A DNA stretch of 64,000 nt from Solibacillus sp040273735 (GTDB lineage: Bacteria; Bacillota; Bacilli; Bacillales_A; Planococcaceae), in the NCBI RefSeq assembly GCF_040273735.1, contig NZ_JBELZM010000003.1, positions 62,001 to 126,000 of the forward strand, read 5' to 3'. Shown piece by piece: positions 8,898 through 17,676 of this stretch (the stretch's first letter is position 1; every line of letters begins with the position of its first letter). A model generated the notes under the pieces. That model was not told where the DNA came from and did no database searches. It worked only from the letters and a program-made list of their open reading frames with translations. The translations under genes were made by a program, and so were the position numbers.

Positions 8898-10070
8898 ATG
8901 GAAAATAAATCTTATTTAGGGAAAATTGTCATTTCGATTTTTGTCTTACTGACGGTTTGCTTTTTCACTTTCATATTGTTATTTTTTGTAGCATTTAGCG
9001 GCAAGATTCATTATATACCGTTAGTAATTTCTGCTGCGGTCATTTTATATATTGGTTTTGTCCTTGTGATTTTTGATGTATTTTATAAAAACAGTAAGCG
9101 TATAAAAATCTTTTGGTCAATTGCCGGAATTGTTTTGGTCGTCACCTCGATACAACCAATTTATAAATGGTTCGATGGCACGGTACCGACTGTTGACGCG
9201 GAAGTAAATATTTATCAATATGAGCCTTTTACAGATCAGAATAAATTAGTGCAATTGGATAAGAAACCGAGTTTAAAAATAGAGGAACCTTTGCCGAAGA
9301 TGGATGGTGCAACGGCTTTGTATCCATTGTATGCCGCCATCACAGAGCATATATATCCGGAAAAAGAATACAATCCATACAAGAGCGAAGTGGTGGTCAA
9401 CCAGACACATGAAGCCTATACAAATCTGATTTTCGGAAATACGGACATGATTTTTGCAGCGGGCCCTTCCGATGCACAAATTAATCAAGCCGAACAACAG
9501 GGTATAACACTTCATTTGACGCCAATCGGAAAAGAAGCGTTTGTTTTTTTCGTAAACAGTAAAAATAATGTCAATCGTTTATCACTCGATCAAATTAAGG
9601 GGATCTATGCTGGGGAAATTACAAACTGGTCGGAAGTGGGCGGAAAAGATGATACAATCCGGGCGTTCCAAAGACCTCAGGACAGCGGATCGCAAACAGC
9701 ACTGCAACGGCTAATGGGGGATACCCAGTTAATGGAAGCGCCAACGGAAGATATAGCAACAGGTATGGGCGGAATTATCAATGAAGTGTCCCAATATAAA
9801 AATTATAAAAATGCAATCGGTTATACTTTCCGATACTACTCAAATGAGATGGTTAAAAATAAAGAAATCAAACTTTTGGAAATCGATGGAGTTGCACCGA
9901 CAAGAGAAACGATCCGTAACAATACGTACCCGATTGCTTCCGAATTTTATATTGTGACAGCAGGCGAGCCAACAGGAAATGTTAAGAAACTGGTTGATTG
10001 GGTGCTCTCGGAAGAAGGGCAGGCATTAGTGGAAAAGGCTGGCTATGTATCTCTTAAAACTGCCGAATAG
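8898..10070 (+). CDS. Membrane-anchored PstS-like substrate-binding protein
   Basis: The 390-residue protein has three N-terminal membrane helices (about residues 9-33, 39-61 and 70-87) and then a periplasmic-binding-type domain of the phosphate-binding (PstS) family. That domain is shown by DGATALYPLYAAI, GKEAFVFFVN, IKGIYAGEITNW and QDSGSQTAL. Three helices with a lysine-bearing N-terminus inside would place the binding domain outside the cell. No pstC, pstA or pstB is adjacent, so it is not an ordinary ABC uptake component; it may be a sensor or scaffold. A GGAGGAGAGGGG ribosome binding site precedes the ATG. Family assignment is good; ligand and role are unknown. Confidence 0.75.
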   Translation: MENKSYLGKIVISIFVLLTVCFFTFILLFFVAFSGKIHYIPLVISAAVILYIGFVLVIFDVFYKNSKRIKIFWSIAGIVLVVTSIQPIYKWFDGTVPTVDAEVNIYQYEPFTDQNKLVQLDKKPSLKIEEPLPKMDGATALYPLYAAITEHIYPEKEYNPYKSEVVVNQTHEAYTNLIFGNTDMIFAAGPSDAQINQAEQQGITLHLTPIGKEAFVFFVNSKNNVNRLSLDQIKGIYAGEITNWSEVGGKDDTIRAFQRPQDSGSQTALQRLMGDTQLMEAPTEDIATGMGGIINEVSQYKNYKNAIGYTFRYYSNEMVKNKEIKLLEIDGVAPTRETIRNNTYPIASEFYIVTAGEPTGNVKKLVDWVLSEEGQALVEKAGYVSLKTAE

Positions 10071-10105
10071 TTAAAGATTGGTATGCTACTAAAGGAGCAA
10101 TAACT

Positions 10106-10134
10106 TTGTATCACCTTAAAAATATCAGTATAAT
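10106..10134 (+). promoter_or_regulatory. Sigma-A promoter of the Yip1-family gene
   Basis: TTGTAT (10106-10111) and a perfect TATAAT (10129-10134) are separated by 17 bases. The transcript would start about 28 bases before the TTG start codon. Confidence 0.65.
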
Positions 10135-10167
10135 AGATTGTATACATATTTTTAGGGGGATGTTATT

Positions 10168-10779
10168 TTGAGTGAGCAATTAACTGGTACAGTCGATGAT
10201 CGACATGCCATATTAAGCATTGCTGTTAAACCCCGAGATACTATTCGTTATGTGTTAACAACAAAAAAGTTATCTTATTTCATTTTCGTTGGTATTATCG
10301 GAGTGTTTGCTAGCAATTTAGTCAGCTTTATCGGTAGTGAATTTACAGGGCAATATACACTGGGGGATATTGTTTATTCAACATTTCTATTAAGTTTAAT
10401 ACTGTATTTTCTTTCAACGGCTGTGTCAGCAGGCGTATTGACACTATCAGCAAAAGCGTTCGGTGGTACAGGGAAGTTTAAAGAAATGTTCCGCATGATC
10501 AGTGTGACAATGATTCCTTATATTTGGATATTGCCGGTCCTGCTTTTCTGGATGCAATTCGCGCCACAGTCATTTTTCACAATTTCCTATATGGAGACGT
10601 CACTAGGTGATTTGATTCTGCAATTTGTTTGCGGAACACTAATTATTATTAGCAGTATTTGGACATATGCCATCACAGTTATTGGGATATCAGAAGTTCA
10701 CCACATTTCTAAGTGGAAAGCATTTTTTGCTTCGTTTATAGTAATTGCTGTACTAGGAGCAACTTACTTTGTGTTTTAA
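10168..10779 (+). CDS. Yip1-family integral membrane protein
   Basis: This 203-residue polytopic protein has about five hydrophobic segments (near residues 36-56, 66-92, 108-128, 145-165 and 180-202). Its layout is that of the YIP1/DUF1282 family, with an N-terminal polar stretch (PRDTIRYVL) and the FKEMFRMISVTMIPYI loop. The start is TTG with AGGGGGA upstream. It has its own promoter and terminator, so it is monocistronic. The cellular role of bacterial Yip1-like proteins is not established, and nothing nearby explains it. Confidence 0.6.
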   Translation: MSEQLTGTVDDRHAILSIAVKPRDTIRYVLTTKKLSYFIFVGIIGVFASNLVSFIGSEFTGQYTLGDIVYSTFLLSLILYFLSTAVSAGVLTLSAKAFGGTGKFKEMFRMISVTMIPYIWILPVLLFWMQFAPQSFFTISYMETSLGDLILQFVCGTLIIISSIWTYAITVIGISEVHHISKWKAFFASFIVIAVLGATYFVF

Positions 10780-10826
10780 AAGACATTATTAAAAATGTGA
10801 TATATCCAACTTATTCCTTTAAATTA

Positions 10827-10864
10827 AAAGATGCTGCCGCTATATAAGCGTACAGCATCTTTTT
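10827..10864 (+). terminator. Terminator of the Yip1-family gene
   Basis: AAAAGATGCTG and CAGCATCTTTT pair around a 16-base loop and are followed by Ts. Confidence 0.8.
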
Positions 10865-10920
10865 GCATACTGAATTGTCTGATTGTGCAGGAAAAAAACT
10901 AAATACATTATCACTGAACT

Positions 10921-10954
10921 AAAAATTAAAAGGGTCACTGGGGGAAGTGACCCT
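10921..10954 (-). terminator. Terminator of the YjcZ-like gene
   Basis: The stem AGGGTCACT / AGTGACCCT has a 6-base loop. On the minus strand it is followed by TTTTAATTTTT, so it works for the leftward small gene. Confidence 0.75.
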
Positions 10955-11028
10955 AATGGCGTGAAAAGCAGTAATAAGTAGTTGGAATTATTCCTGGTAG
11001 CTAAAATTATTTTTGTGAATCGATGCTA

Positions 11029-11190
11029 TTAGTAAGCAAAAGTAGCGCCGACAATAATTAAAAGAATGAATAGAACAACGATCAGAACGAAAGTTGAACT
11101 ATTACCGCCGCTGTTACCACCGCCACCACACCCGTAACCGCCGTAGTTGTTATAGTTTTGATTTTGATAACCTTCATATCCGTAACCCAT
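11029..11190 (-). CDS. YjcZ-family small sporulation protein
   Basis: This 53-codon gene encodes a Gly/Tyr/Asn-rich N-terminal half (starting MGYGYEGYQNQ, then a CGGGG stretch) followed by one hydrophobic helix ending in FILLIIVGATFAY. That pattern, a glycine-rich head plus the VLFILLIIVGA tail, is the signature of the short YjcZ spore-associated proteins of Bacillales. A strong AAAGGGGGTG ribosome binding site sits seven bases before the ATG and a terminator follows the stop. It is probably a spore or mother-cell membrane component; the molecular role is not known. No sporulation promoter was recognised upstream. Confidence 0.8.
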   Translation of the reverse strand: MGYGYEGYQNQNYNNYGGYGCGGGGNSGGNSSTFVLIVVLFILLIIVGATFAY

Positions 11191-11284
11191 TAAATTCACC
11201 CCCTTTCCTCGTTATCCTATTCACCGAAGAAAGGTTGATCGGGGCGTTTGAACAATTTTAAAAAAGTTTTTTATGGAATTAATC

Positions 11285-11327
11285 AAAAAAACCACCAAGC
11301 ACCTGATGAACAGGGCTTGGTGGTTTA
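11285..11327 (-). terminator. rpsD terminator
   Basis: AACCACCAAGC pairs with GCTTGGTGGTT. The run of seven As on its left side reads as a T-run on the minus strand. Confidence 0.85.
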
Positions 11328-11354
11328 TTTCGAATATATCTGAAGTTTGAAAGA

Positions 11355-11957
11355 TTAACGAGAGTAGAACTCTACGATGAATTGTTCGTTGATTTCAGAA
11401 GATAATTCAGAGCGCTCTGGTAAACGTACGAAAGTACCTACTTTAGAGTCTGCATCGAAAGATAAATATTCTGGTACGAAGCTGTTTACTTCGATTGATT
11501 CAGCAACAACTGAAAGGTTAGCTGATTTCTCACGTAAAGAGATCGTTTGACCTGGTTTTACTGAGTAAGATGGGATGTCAACGCGGTTACCATCAACTAA
11601 GATGTGACCGTGGTTAACTAATTGACGAGCTGCACGACGAGTGCGAGCTAAACCTAAACGGTAAACTAAGTTGTCAAGGCGAGTTTCAAGTAAGATCATG
11701 AAGTTTTCACCGTGTACACCTTGTAATTTACCAGCACGTAGGTAAGTGTTTTTGAATTGACGTTCAGTCATACCATACATATGACGTAATTTTTGCTTTT
11801 CAGTTAATTGTAGACCGTACTCTGATTTTTTACCACGAGAGTTCGGGCCGTGTTGACCTGGTGCGTAAGGGCGTTTTGCGATTTCTTTACCTGTGCCGCT
11901 TAATGAAATACCAAGACGACGAGATAGTTTCCAAGATGGACCTGTATAACGAGACAT
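11355..11957 (-). CDS. rpsD: 30S ribosomal protein S4
   Basis: S4 is a primary 16S rRNA-binding protein and nucleates assembly of the small subunit; in Bacillus it also represses its own mRNA. The 200-residue protein starts MSRYTGPSWKLSRRLG and contains the S4 RNA-binding domain around residues 92-150 (RLDNLVYRLG, ARQLVNHGHILVDG). TAAGGAGGAG precedes the ATG. The gene stands alone, as in B. subtilis, with a long structured leader upstream. Its codon use is strongly biased, as expected for a ribosomal gene. Confidence 0.98.
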   Translation of the reverse strand: MSRYTGPSWKLSRRLGISLSGTGKEIAKRPYAPGQHGPNSRGKKSEYGLQLTEKQKLRHMYGMTERQFKNTYLRAGKLQGVHGENFMILLETRLDNLVYRLGLARTRRAARQLVNHGHILVDGNRVDIPSYSVKPGQTISLREKSANLSVVAESIEVNSFVPEYLSFDADSKVGTFVRLPERSELSSEINEQFIVEFYSR

Positions 11958-12115
11958 AATTGTGTCTCCTCCTTAAAATTGGTTTTTGTTGTAAAAGAAA
12001 AAACCAGTTGTACCCGACATTAAACGGTATTCTATTTTCATGTATCTTCGCCCATGCAGCCGAAAGGGTTACACAATACACCATTCTGTCTACACAGAAG
12101 GAATAAAATACTACA
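11958..12115 (-). promoter_or_regulatory. Candidate S4-autoregulatory leader of rpsD
   Basis: The rpsD leader is unusually long (about 150 bases) and can fold into several stems on the minus strand. One is TTCTGT-GTAG-ACAGAA. Another brings GGTTTTTT and AAAAACC together directly upstream of the ribosome binding site. In B. subtilis S4 binds its own rpsD leader to repress translation, so the same control is likely here. The match to that leader was not aligned, so this is an inference from position and structure. Confidence 0.45.
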
Positions 12116-12441
12116 TTTAAGTTATACAACTACTGCATTCATTTTACACAAAGGCTATTGTATCTTTTTTTTATCTATCCGTCAACAAAGGTGTGTTACT
12201 TTTTGAATATAATATGTAGGAAAGTGAAATAAAAATAATTATCACTTTTATGGGTATTTAATCATAAAAATGGGTAGTAGATATGAACGGGGAAATACTT
12301 GAATCTTCAAAAAACAATACAAATTGGGGTGTTTATTAGAAAAATATAACAAAAATAAATAGTCAATAAGACATAAAATGTGTATACTTGAGGTTAAGTG
12401 AAAAGAACCGACATCGCAATAGTAAAAGAAAAGGTGATTTA
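12116..12441. other. Intergenic region between divergent rpsD and dgcP
   Basis: No gene was found. On the minus strand a TATAAC element near 12121-12126 could serve rpsD. On the plus strand TATACT (12383-12388) with a weak TAGTCA 17 bases upstream could serve dgcP. The rest is AT-rich DNA without clear repeats. Confidence 0.4.
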
Positions 12442-14304
12442 ATGGTGGAAAATCAACAAAAGATTGATCAATTTAAATCGGATATCTTAAGCCTTTGTAT
12501 GAATACAAAATTACAACTAAGTAAATTTTATGATTACTTTTTCCTATTAAAAGAAAACCTACTTAAACACTTTTATATGGAGCATTGTTTTTTATTTCAT
12601 GTAAGCGAAAATAAATTGAAACCGATCGACAACTTAGAATTACTGAATGTTGATGTAACATTAGATTTAATACAAACCTATTTTAATGGTAATAAAGTTG
12701 TGAAGTTACCCGGGTTTTTTAAAGAACAGCCATATTTTGAAAATCATACGGATGTTATGCCACTTATAATAAATGAAAAAATAGAAGCTATTATTATATT
12801 TAAATATAATCCTGAGAACGCACCTATACAAGCAGTGCTGACAGAAGAAATTGTAGGGGCGATATCCGCTTCCTATTCATTTTTAACAAAAAGATATGAA
12901 GTTTATTCGAATGAGCAAAAGTACCGTAAATTATACGGGATGACAGACCTTTTCCATTCGACGATGGATATAGATGTAATTTTGGAAAATGTACTTATTA
13001 CAATTGAAGAAAATTTTCCGGGTCTGGAAGTTGAACTGATTTTGTCAAATGACCAAGATCGTCAAACGAGAGTGAAAATAAAGCCTTTCGACTATTTGTC
13101 GGAACGCCCTGCAACAATCGAGTCTTTCGTATCGGGAGAGTTGAAAGAGGATATAGCCTTTGAACAAAACCGTCGGTTATTAAATGTGCCAATAAAAGGG
13201 AGACAAGCCATCTACGGAATTTTACAGGTGAAAGCACCCGTCAATTACTCATTTACAAGTCCGGAAAAAGAATTTATCCGGATGCTTGCCCAAGCTTCGG
13301 GAAATGCTTTGGAAAACGCCAAGCTCTATCATCAATCGCATCGTCTCATCACGGATTTACAGTTGATCAATGAAACTTCCCATCGTTTAAATATGAAATT
13401 GACGATCAGTGAAATGCTTTTATTTTTACAAAAGCAAATGCTGAAATCTTTTCAGCCTATGGAAATTGGCTTCCTGTTTAAAGAAGATGAAAAGTATATC
13501 ATGACAGAAGCGTGTACAGAGCTTTTCCAGCATATAGCATGTAACGTATATATTCAGCATGTGGAGAAGCATTTTCAGTCTACCCAAGACCCGTTGTTTA
13601 TTGCTGATTTCAGCCGTCTTATTTCAGGAGACATTGAGTATAAGTCGATAATGGCCATTCCAATGATTGTAGAAGAAGATATTATCGGGTTTAGCATTGT
13701 ACTGCATAAAGAGCCGTATTTTTTCTCCTTTGACAGCTTCAAATTAATGCAATCTCTTATTCACCATTCGTCATTAGCCATTTCCAATTCGGTGTTACGA
13801 GAACAGCTTCAGGAGATGGTGGATCGAGACCATTTAACAAAGCTTTACGCAAGAAGTTACTCCGATTCATACGTGGAAAAAGCTATTCAAAAGGACGATT
13901 CAGGAATGTTCCTGTTAATTGATATTGATAACTTCAAAAAGGTTAATGACACATACGGACATCAAGTCGGGGATGATGTCATTGTACAAATTGCTAGGCG
14001 ACTGCAAAATGAAATAGGGAAAAAAGGCATTTGCTCACGCTGGGGCGGTGAAGAACTTGCCATCTATATTCCGAATATTTCAGACAGAGAAGCAATTGAA
14101 GTTTCAGATGCAATTGTACAAATGGTACCAAATGTAACAAATCCTTCAGTTACGGTTTCTGCGGGGATGATTACGTGGCATAAGAGCAGCCGTCCGGATT
14201 TTAAAAATATGTTTTTGCAAGCGGATATTGCACTTTACCATGCAAAGCGGAACGGAAAAAACCGTCTATGTGTATATGAAAAACCTATGGAACTACAATA
14301 TTAA
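12442..14304 (+). CDS. dgcP: GAF-GGDEF diguanylate cyclase
   Basis: The protein makes cyclic di-GMP from two GTP. Its 620 residues comprise GAF-like sensory regions (roughly 10-150, 165-300 and 315-455) and a C-terminal GGDEF domain. That domain has LTKLYARSY, the metal-binding LLIDIDNFKKVNDTYGH and an intact active site GGEEL (535-539), so it should be active. I place the start at the ATG at 12442 (MVENQQ), which has AAGGTGA six bases upstream; a longer TTG-initiated version is unlikely. Position next to rpsD and ytsP matches B. subtilis DgcP (YtrP). It has no membrane segment. A terminator follows. Confidence 0.88.
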   Translation: MVENQQKIDQFKSDILSLCMNTKLQLSKFYDYFFLLKENLLKHFYMEHCFLFHVSENKLKPIDNLELLNVDVTLDLIQTYFNGNKVVKLPGFFKEQPYFENHTDVMPLIINEKIEAIIIFKYNPENAPIQAVLTEEIVGAISASYSFLTKRYEVYSNEQKYRKLYGMTDLFHSTMDIDVILENVLITIEENFPGLEVELILSNDQDRQTRVKIKPFDYLSERPATIESFVSGELKEDIAFEQNRRLLNVPIKGRQAIYGILQVKAPVNYSFTSPEKEFIRMLAQASGNALENAKLYHQSHRLITDLQLINETSHRLNMKLTISEMLLFLQKQMLKSFQPMEIGFLFKEDEKYIMTEACTELFQHIACNVYIQHVEKHFQSTQDPLFIADFSRLISGDIEYKSIMAIPMIVEEDIIGFSIVLHKEPYFFSFDSFKLMQSLIHHSSLAISNSVLREQLQEMVDRDHLTKLYARSYSDSYVEKAIQKDDSGMFLLIDIDNFKKVNDTYGHQVGDDVIVQIARRLQNEIGKKGICSRWGGEELAIYIPNISDREAIEVSDAIVQMVPNVTNPSVTVSAGMITWHKSSRPDFKNMFLQADIALYHAKRNGKNRLCVYEKPMELQY

Positions 14305-14344
14305 AGGGAGTACCCGGAATAATTTTTCGGGCACTCCCTTTTTA
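14303..14344 (+). terminator. dgcP terminator
   Basis: AAAGGGAGTACCCG pairs with CGGGCACTCCCTTT (one mismatch) and is followed by Ts. It also overlaps the region where the converging ytsP gene ends. Confidence 0.8.
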
Positions 14345-14348
14345 GCTA

Positions 14349-14828
14349 TTAAATATGTTTTGACAGTACATCCACAAATTTTTCCAAACCATCTTTATCT
14401 TCAGAAGTAAAACGTGCTTCAATTGGGCTATCGATATCTAAAACACCTAAAACGACACCATTTTTAATTAAAGGAATAACGATTTCCGATTTTGATGCAG
14501 CGTCACAAGCGATATGACCAGGGAAAGCGTGAACATCGTCTACAACCATTGTTTGTTCTTTAGCAACCGTTGTGCCGCAAACACCGCGCCCGACAGGAAT
14601 TCGTACACAAGCGGGCAAGCCTTGGAATGGGCCAAGCACCAATTCGCCTTCATGCATTAAATAAAATCCAACCCAGTTAATTTCTTTTAAAAAAGTATTT
14701 AATAAAGCTGAAGCGTTACTTAAGTTAGCGATTAAGTTATTTTCTCCTTCAAGCAATGCATCCAGCTGTTTTGATAACTGATTGTACTGTTCTGTTAATG
14801 TCCCGTTATAAGTAATATTTCCAAACAT
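14349..14828 (-). CDS. ytsP: Free methionine-(R)-sulfoxide reductase (GAF domain)
   Basis: This small cytosolic enzyme repairs free L-methionine-(R)-sulfoxide, with thioredoxin as the reductant in the family. The 159-residue protein is a single GAF domain. Its three conserved cysteines are in PACVRIPV (Cys74), RGVCGT (Cys84) and IACDA (Cys108), with the spacing of the fRMsr family, and VVDDVHAFPGH matches too. The ATG is 13 bases downstream of the hisJ stop region on the same strand, so the two may share a transcript. Position matches ytsP of B. subtilis. Confidence 0.9.
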   Translation of the reverse strand: MFGNITYNGTLTEQYNQLSKQLDALLEGENNLIANLSNASALLNTFLKEINWVGFYLMHEGELVLGPFQGLPACVRIPVGRGVCGTTVAKEQTMVVDDVHAFPGHIACDAASKSEIVIPLIKNGVVLGVLDIDSPIEARFTSEDKDGLEKFVDVLSKHI

Positions 14829-14840
14829 AGAAGCCTCCGA

Positions 14841-15644
14841 TTAAATAGTTATTTTTTTCTGTAATAAATCATAATGCTGATGCAAATCCGCTGCCGTATG
14901 GGCATCCGACCCGAAAACAATTGGAATCTGTAAATCAATTGCCTGTTTCACAAACGAATAAGGCGGGTATGACTCCTTACAATACGGTTTACTTAGACCA
15001 GCACTATTAAAATCAAGCTCATACTGACCGGTCTGCATCATCTTCAATAATTCATTGATGTCAGCTGTATCATCAATCTGCTCGTTGTGGGCAAGCTGAA
15101 ATTTATGAATTAATGTTGGATGTCCTATACGCTTAGGTTTGTATAAGCCTAGATCCGCTATAATCGACTTTTTCACAGTTTCGTAGTATAGCTTATACAT
15201 AGGAAGAATACCGCCTACCTTATTGGCAAATTGTAAATATACTTCTTGTGAAAAGTCAATACATACATACTCATCTTGGAAATTCAAAAAATGTACAGAT
15301 AATATCGTATCATCCATTAATGGTCCGACTTCATTCAGAAATTGTTTTGTTTCCTTTTCAAAGCCGACAATATAGTCGACTTCTAAGCCGATATTAATTT
15401 TAATTTGCGATTGGTACTGTTCTTTTGCGCACTGCAGTTGTTTAAAGTAATCTATCAAATAAACAGGGTTCATTCCGCTATCCTTGTCGGGTGTTGGATC
15501 GACAAAGTTTTCAGGTAAAGGCGCATGCTCCGTAAAGGTAATTTCTTTAAATCCGCTTGCTATCGACTTTTCGACATATTCTTCTATCGAATCTGTAGAA
15601 CCATGGGGACAAAAAGGTGTATGTATATGACCATCTCGTTTCAA
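14841..15644 (-). CDS. hisJ: Histidinol-phosphatase (PHP family)
   Basis: The enzyme dephosphorylates histidinol phosphate in histidine synthesis. The PHP-type metal site is visible: DGHIHTPFCPHG (residues 4-15), FTEHAPLP (about 37-44), GLEVDY, SVHFL, and a C-terminal FGSDAHTAADLH. The 267-residue length is usual for HisJ/HisK. The start is TTG, with AAGGAAGG about nine bases upstream. It is not in a his cluster; B. subtilis also keeps it apart beside ytsP. The PHP family is certain and the specific substrate is likely. Confidence 0.85.
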   Translation of the reverse strand: MKRDGHIHTPFCPHGSTDSIEEYVEKSIASGFKEITFTEHAPLPENFVDPTPDKDSGMNPVYLIDYFKQLQCAKEQYQSQIKINIGLEVDYIVGFEKETKQFLNEVGPLMDDTILSVHFLNFQDEYVCIDFSQEVYLQFANKVGGILPMYKLYYETVKKSIIADLGLYKPKRIGHPTLIHKFQLAHNEQIDDTADINELLKMMQTGQYELDFNSAGLSKPYCKESYPPYSFVKQAIDLQIPIVFGSDAHTAADLHQHYDLLQKKITI

Positions 15645-15785
15645 TTGAATGACCTTCCTTCAAAAATATGGTATTTAAAAGTAAAAAAAGCTGGAAATAG
15701 TTAAACAAATATAAAAAAACATGTTATTATAAATAATACGTATATAGCTAAAATATTGATTTTATTTGGGATTAGGGGGCTTACA

Positions 15786-17489
15786 ATGATAAAGTATATC
15801 ATCATTGTTGTCGTCGTACTATTAGCATTATTAATGGCAGGCTTAGTAGTAAGACGCAAGCATAATGCAGAAATAGGACGATTAGATAAGGAAAAACTAC
15901 AAATACAACATTACCCGATTTTTGAGGAGCTAGCAAAAGTAAAAGCCCTTAATATGAACGGTCAAACAGAAGAACTGTTTGAAAACTGGCGTAATCGTTG
16001 GTTGGATGTTGTCGATAAGCAAATTCCGAAAATTGACGAATTGTTGTTTGATGCGGAAGAATTTGTCGACCGATTTAAATTTAACAAAGCAACACATACA
16101 GAACGCGATATCGAACAGGAGCTTGCAAAATGTGAGCAAGTACGTGTGCAGATCATAACAGAGCTGGATGAACTGATTGGCAGTGAAGAGAAAAACCGTA
16201 TTGAAATCGAACAGCTGAAAGAATATTACCGTTCTGCACGCAAGACGATTTTGGCACACCAGCATTCATTTGGTCCAGCTTTGGAAGCATTGGAAAAGAA
16301 GCTGGAGCAATTTACGCCGAAATTTGAAGAGTTCGATGAGTTAACGAAAGACGGCAACTATTTGCAGGCACGTGAAATTGTCCTACAGCTGAACAGTGAA
16401 GCACAGGAAATTTTTAGTTTATTAAATGACGTGCCGACATTGCTGACGGAAATTCAAACTAAAATCCCAACTGCAATTCATGAACTTCGTAATGGACAGC
16501 GTGAAATGGAAGAACAAAAATATTATTTACGCCATTTAGAACTGACTGAATATTTGAATGGACTTGAGAGTGAACTGGAAATGTTAAAAGCAGCAGTCGC
16601 TGAACTTAACTTGCCAGCTGTTTCACCACGAATTCAAACAATAAATGATGAAATCGACCATTTTTATAATTTACTTGAAAAAGAAGTTATGGCAAGAAAG
16701 TATGTTGAACGAAACTGTTCAGGCATGTATAGCGTGATCAATGATGTTATGCGTCTTACAAAGGACATTAATGATGAAGTCGCTTATGTGCAGCATAGCT
16801 ACCGTTTACAGGACAAAGAAGCGGAAATTCCAAAAGTAGGCTTAAAGCATTTGGAAGTATTACAAAGACGCTATGAATTGTTATCAACACGTGTACAAGA
16901 AGAAAAATCTGCATACTCAAGCTTACAGGAAGAGCTAAAAGAAATTACTGATGAGATTGAGCAAATTGCTGAGGAACAGGAAAATTTCTCGAACAAACTT
17001 AAGAATCTCCGTATTGATGAAAATAAAGCAAGAGCTGAATTGGAAGCTTTGAAGCGTTTATTACAAGATACAGAGCGCCTGCTTGGACGTGCCAATATTC
17101 CTGGAATTCCGGAAGAAATGGATGCGAGACTGGAAGAAGCCGCAGAACAGATTTTTGTAGTTGTTCAAAGTTTACAGGAAGTACCGTTAAATATTATCCA
17201 AGTGAACCAGCATTTAGTAAATGCAAAGCAATCGATTGAAGAAACACATGAAAAAGCACAGGAAATGATTGAGAATGTATTAATTATTGAGCGTCTTATT
17301 CAGTTTGGAAACCGCTACCGTGCAACAAATCGACAAGTACATGAAAATCTACTTGAAGCTGAAGACGCATTCAAGAAATTCCGCTACATAAAAGCACTGG
17401 AAGATGCAGCAAAAGCGGTTGAAATTATCGATCCTAATGCAATTAAACGTATTGAGGAGCTCGTTCAGGAGCAGCTGCTTACAAAATAA
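15786..17489 (+). CDS. ezrA: Septation ring formation regulator
   Basis: EzrA is a membrane protein that restrains FtsZ ring assembly away from midcell and helps coordinate PBP1 at division. The 567-residue protein has one N-terminal helix (about residues 3-22), a short RRKHNAE basic stretch, and then a wholly cytoplasmic chain of spectrin-like coiled-coil repeats rich in Glu/Lys/Gln/Leu. The C-terminal RNRYRATNRQVHENLLEAEDAF region matches the conserved EzrA end. I choose ATG 15786 (MIKYII) because of the AGGGGGC site seven bases upstream. Position before nifZ-thiI matches B. subtilis. Confidence 0.93.
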   Translation: MIKYIIIVVVVLLALLMAGLVVRRKHNAEIGRLDKEKLQIQHYPIFEELAKVKALNMNGQTEELFENWRNRWLDVVDKQIPKIDELLFDAEEFVDRFKFNKATHTERDIEQELAKCEQVRVQIITELDELIGSEEKNRIEIEQLKEYYRSARKTILAHQHSFGPALEALEKKLEQFTPKFEEFDELTKDGNYLQAREIVLQLNSEAQEIFSLLNDVPTLLTEIQTKIPTAIHELRNGQREMEEQKYYLRHLELTEYLNGLESELEMLKAAVAELNLPAVSPRIQTINDEIDHFYNLLEKEVMARKYVERNCSGMYSVINDVMRLTKDINDEVAYVQHSYRLQDKEAEIPKVGLKHLEVLQRRYELLSTRVQEEKSAYSSLQEELKEITDEIEQIAEEQENFSNKLKNLRIDENKARAELEALKRLLQDTERLLGRANIPGIPEEMDARLEEAAEQIFVVVQSLQEVPLNIIQVNQHLVNAKQSIEETHEKAQEMIENVLIIERLIQFGNRYRATNRQVHENLLEAEDAFKKFRYIKALEDAAKAVEIIDPNAIKRIEELVQEQLLTK

Positions 17490-17547
17490 TAAGCATTAAC
17501 GGTTACATGTTGATCCATTTAGCGTTATAATAAATAAGCACATTTAT

Positions 17548-17595
17548 GAGGTTGTGTTAGTAGTCAGTCTGACTATTAACACAACCTCTCTCTTT
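17548..17595 (+). terminator. ezrA terminator with a very long stem
   Basis: A nearly perfect stem of about 18-20 bp (GAGGTTGTGTTAGTAGTCA and its complement at 17569-17588, one wobble) encloses a loop of three bases and is followed by TCTCTTT, a rather weak U-tract. Confidence 0.7.
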
Positions 17596-17676
17596 GGTAA
17601 GTGATGATAAAAAGCAGGACACTGTAATCACAATATGATTACGGGAAATCAGTTTTAAAAAGAAGGTTGAGTATAG

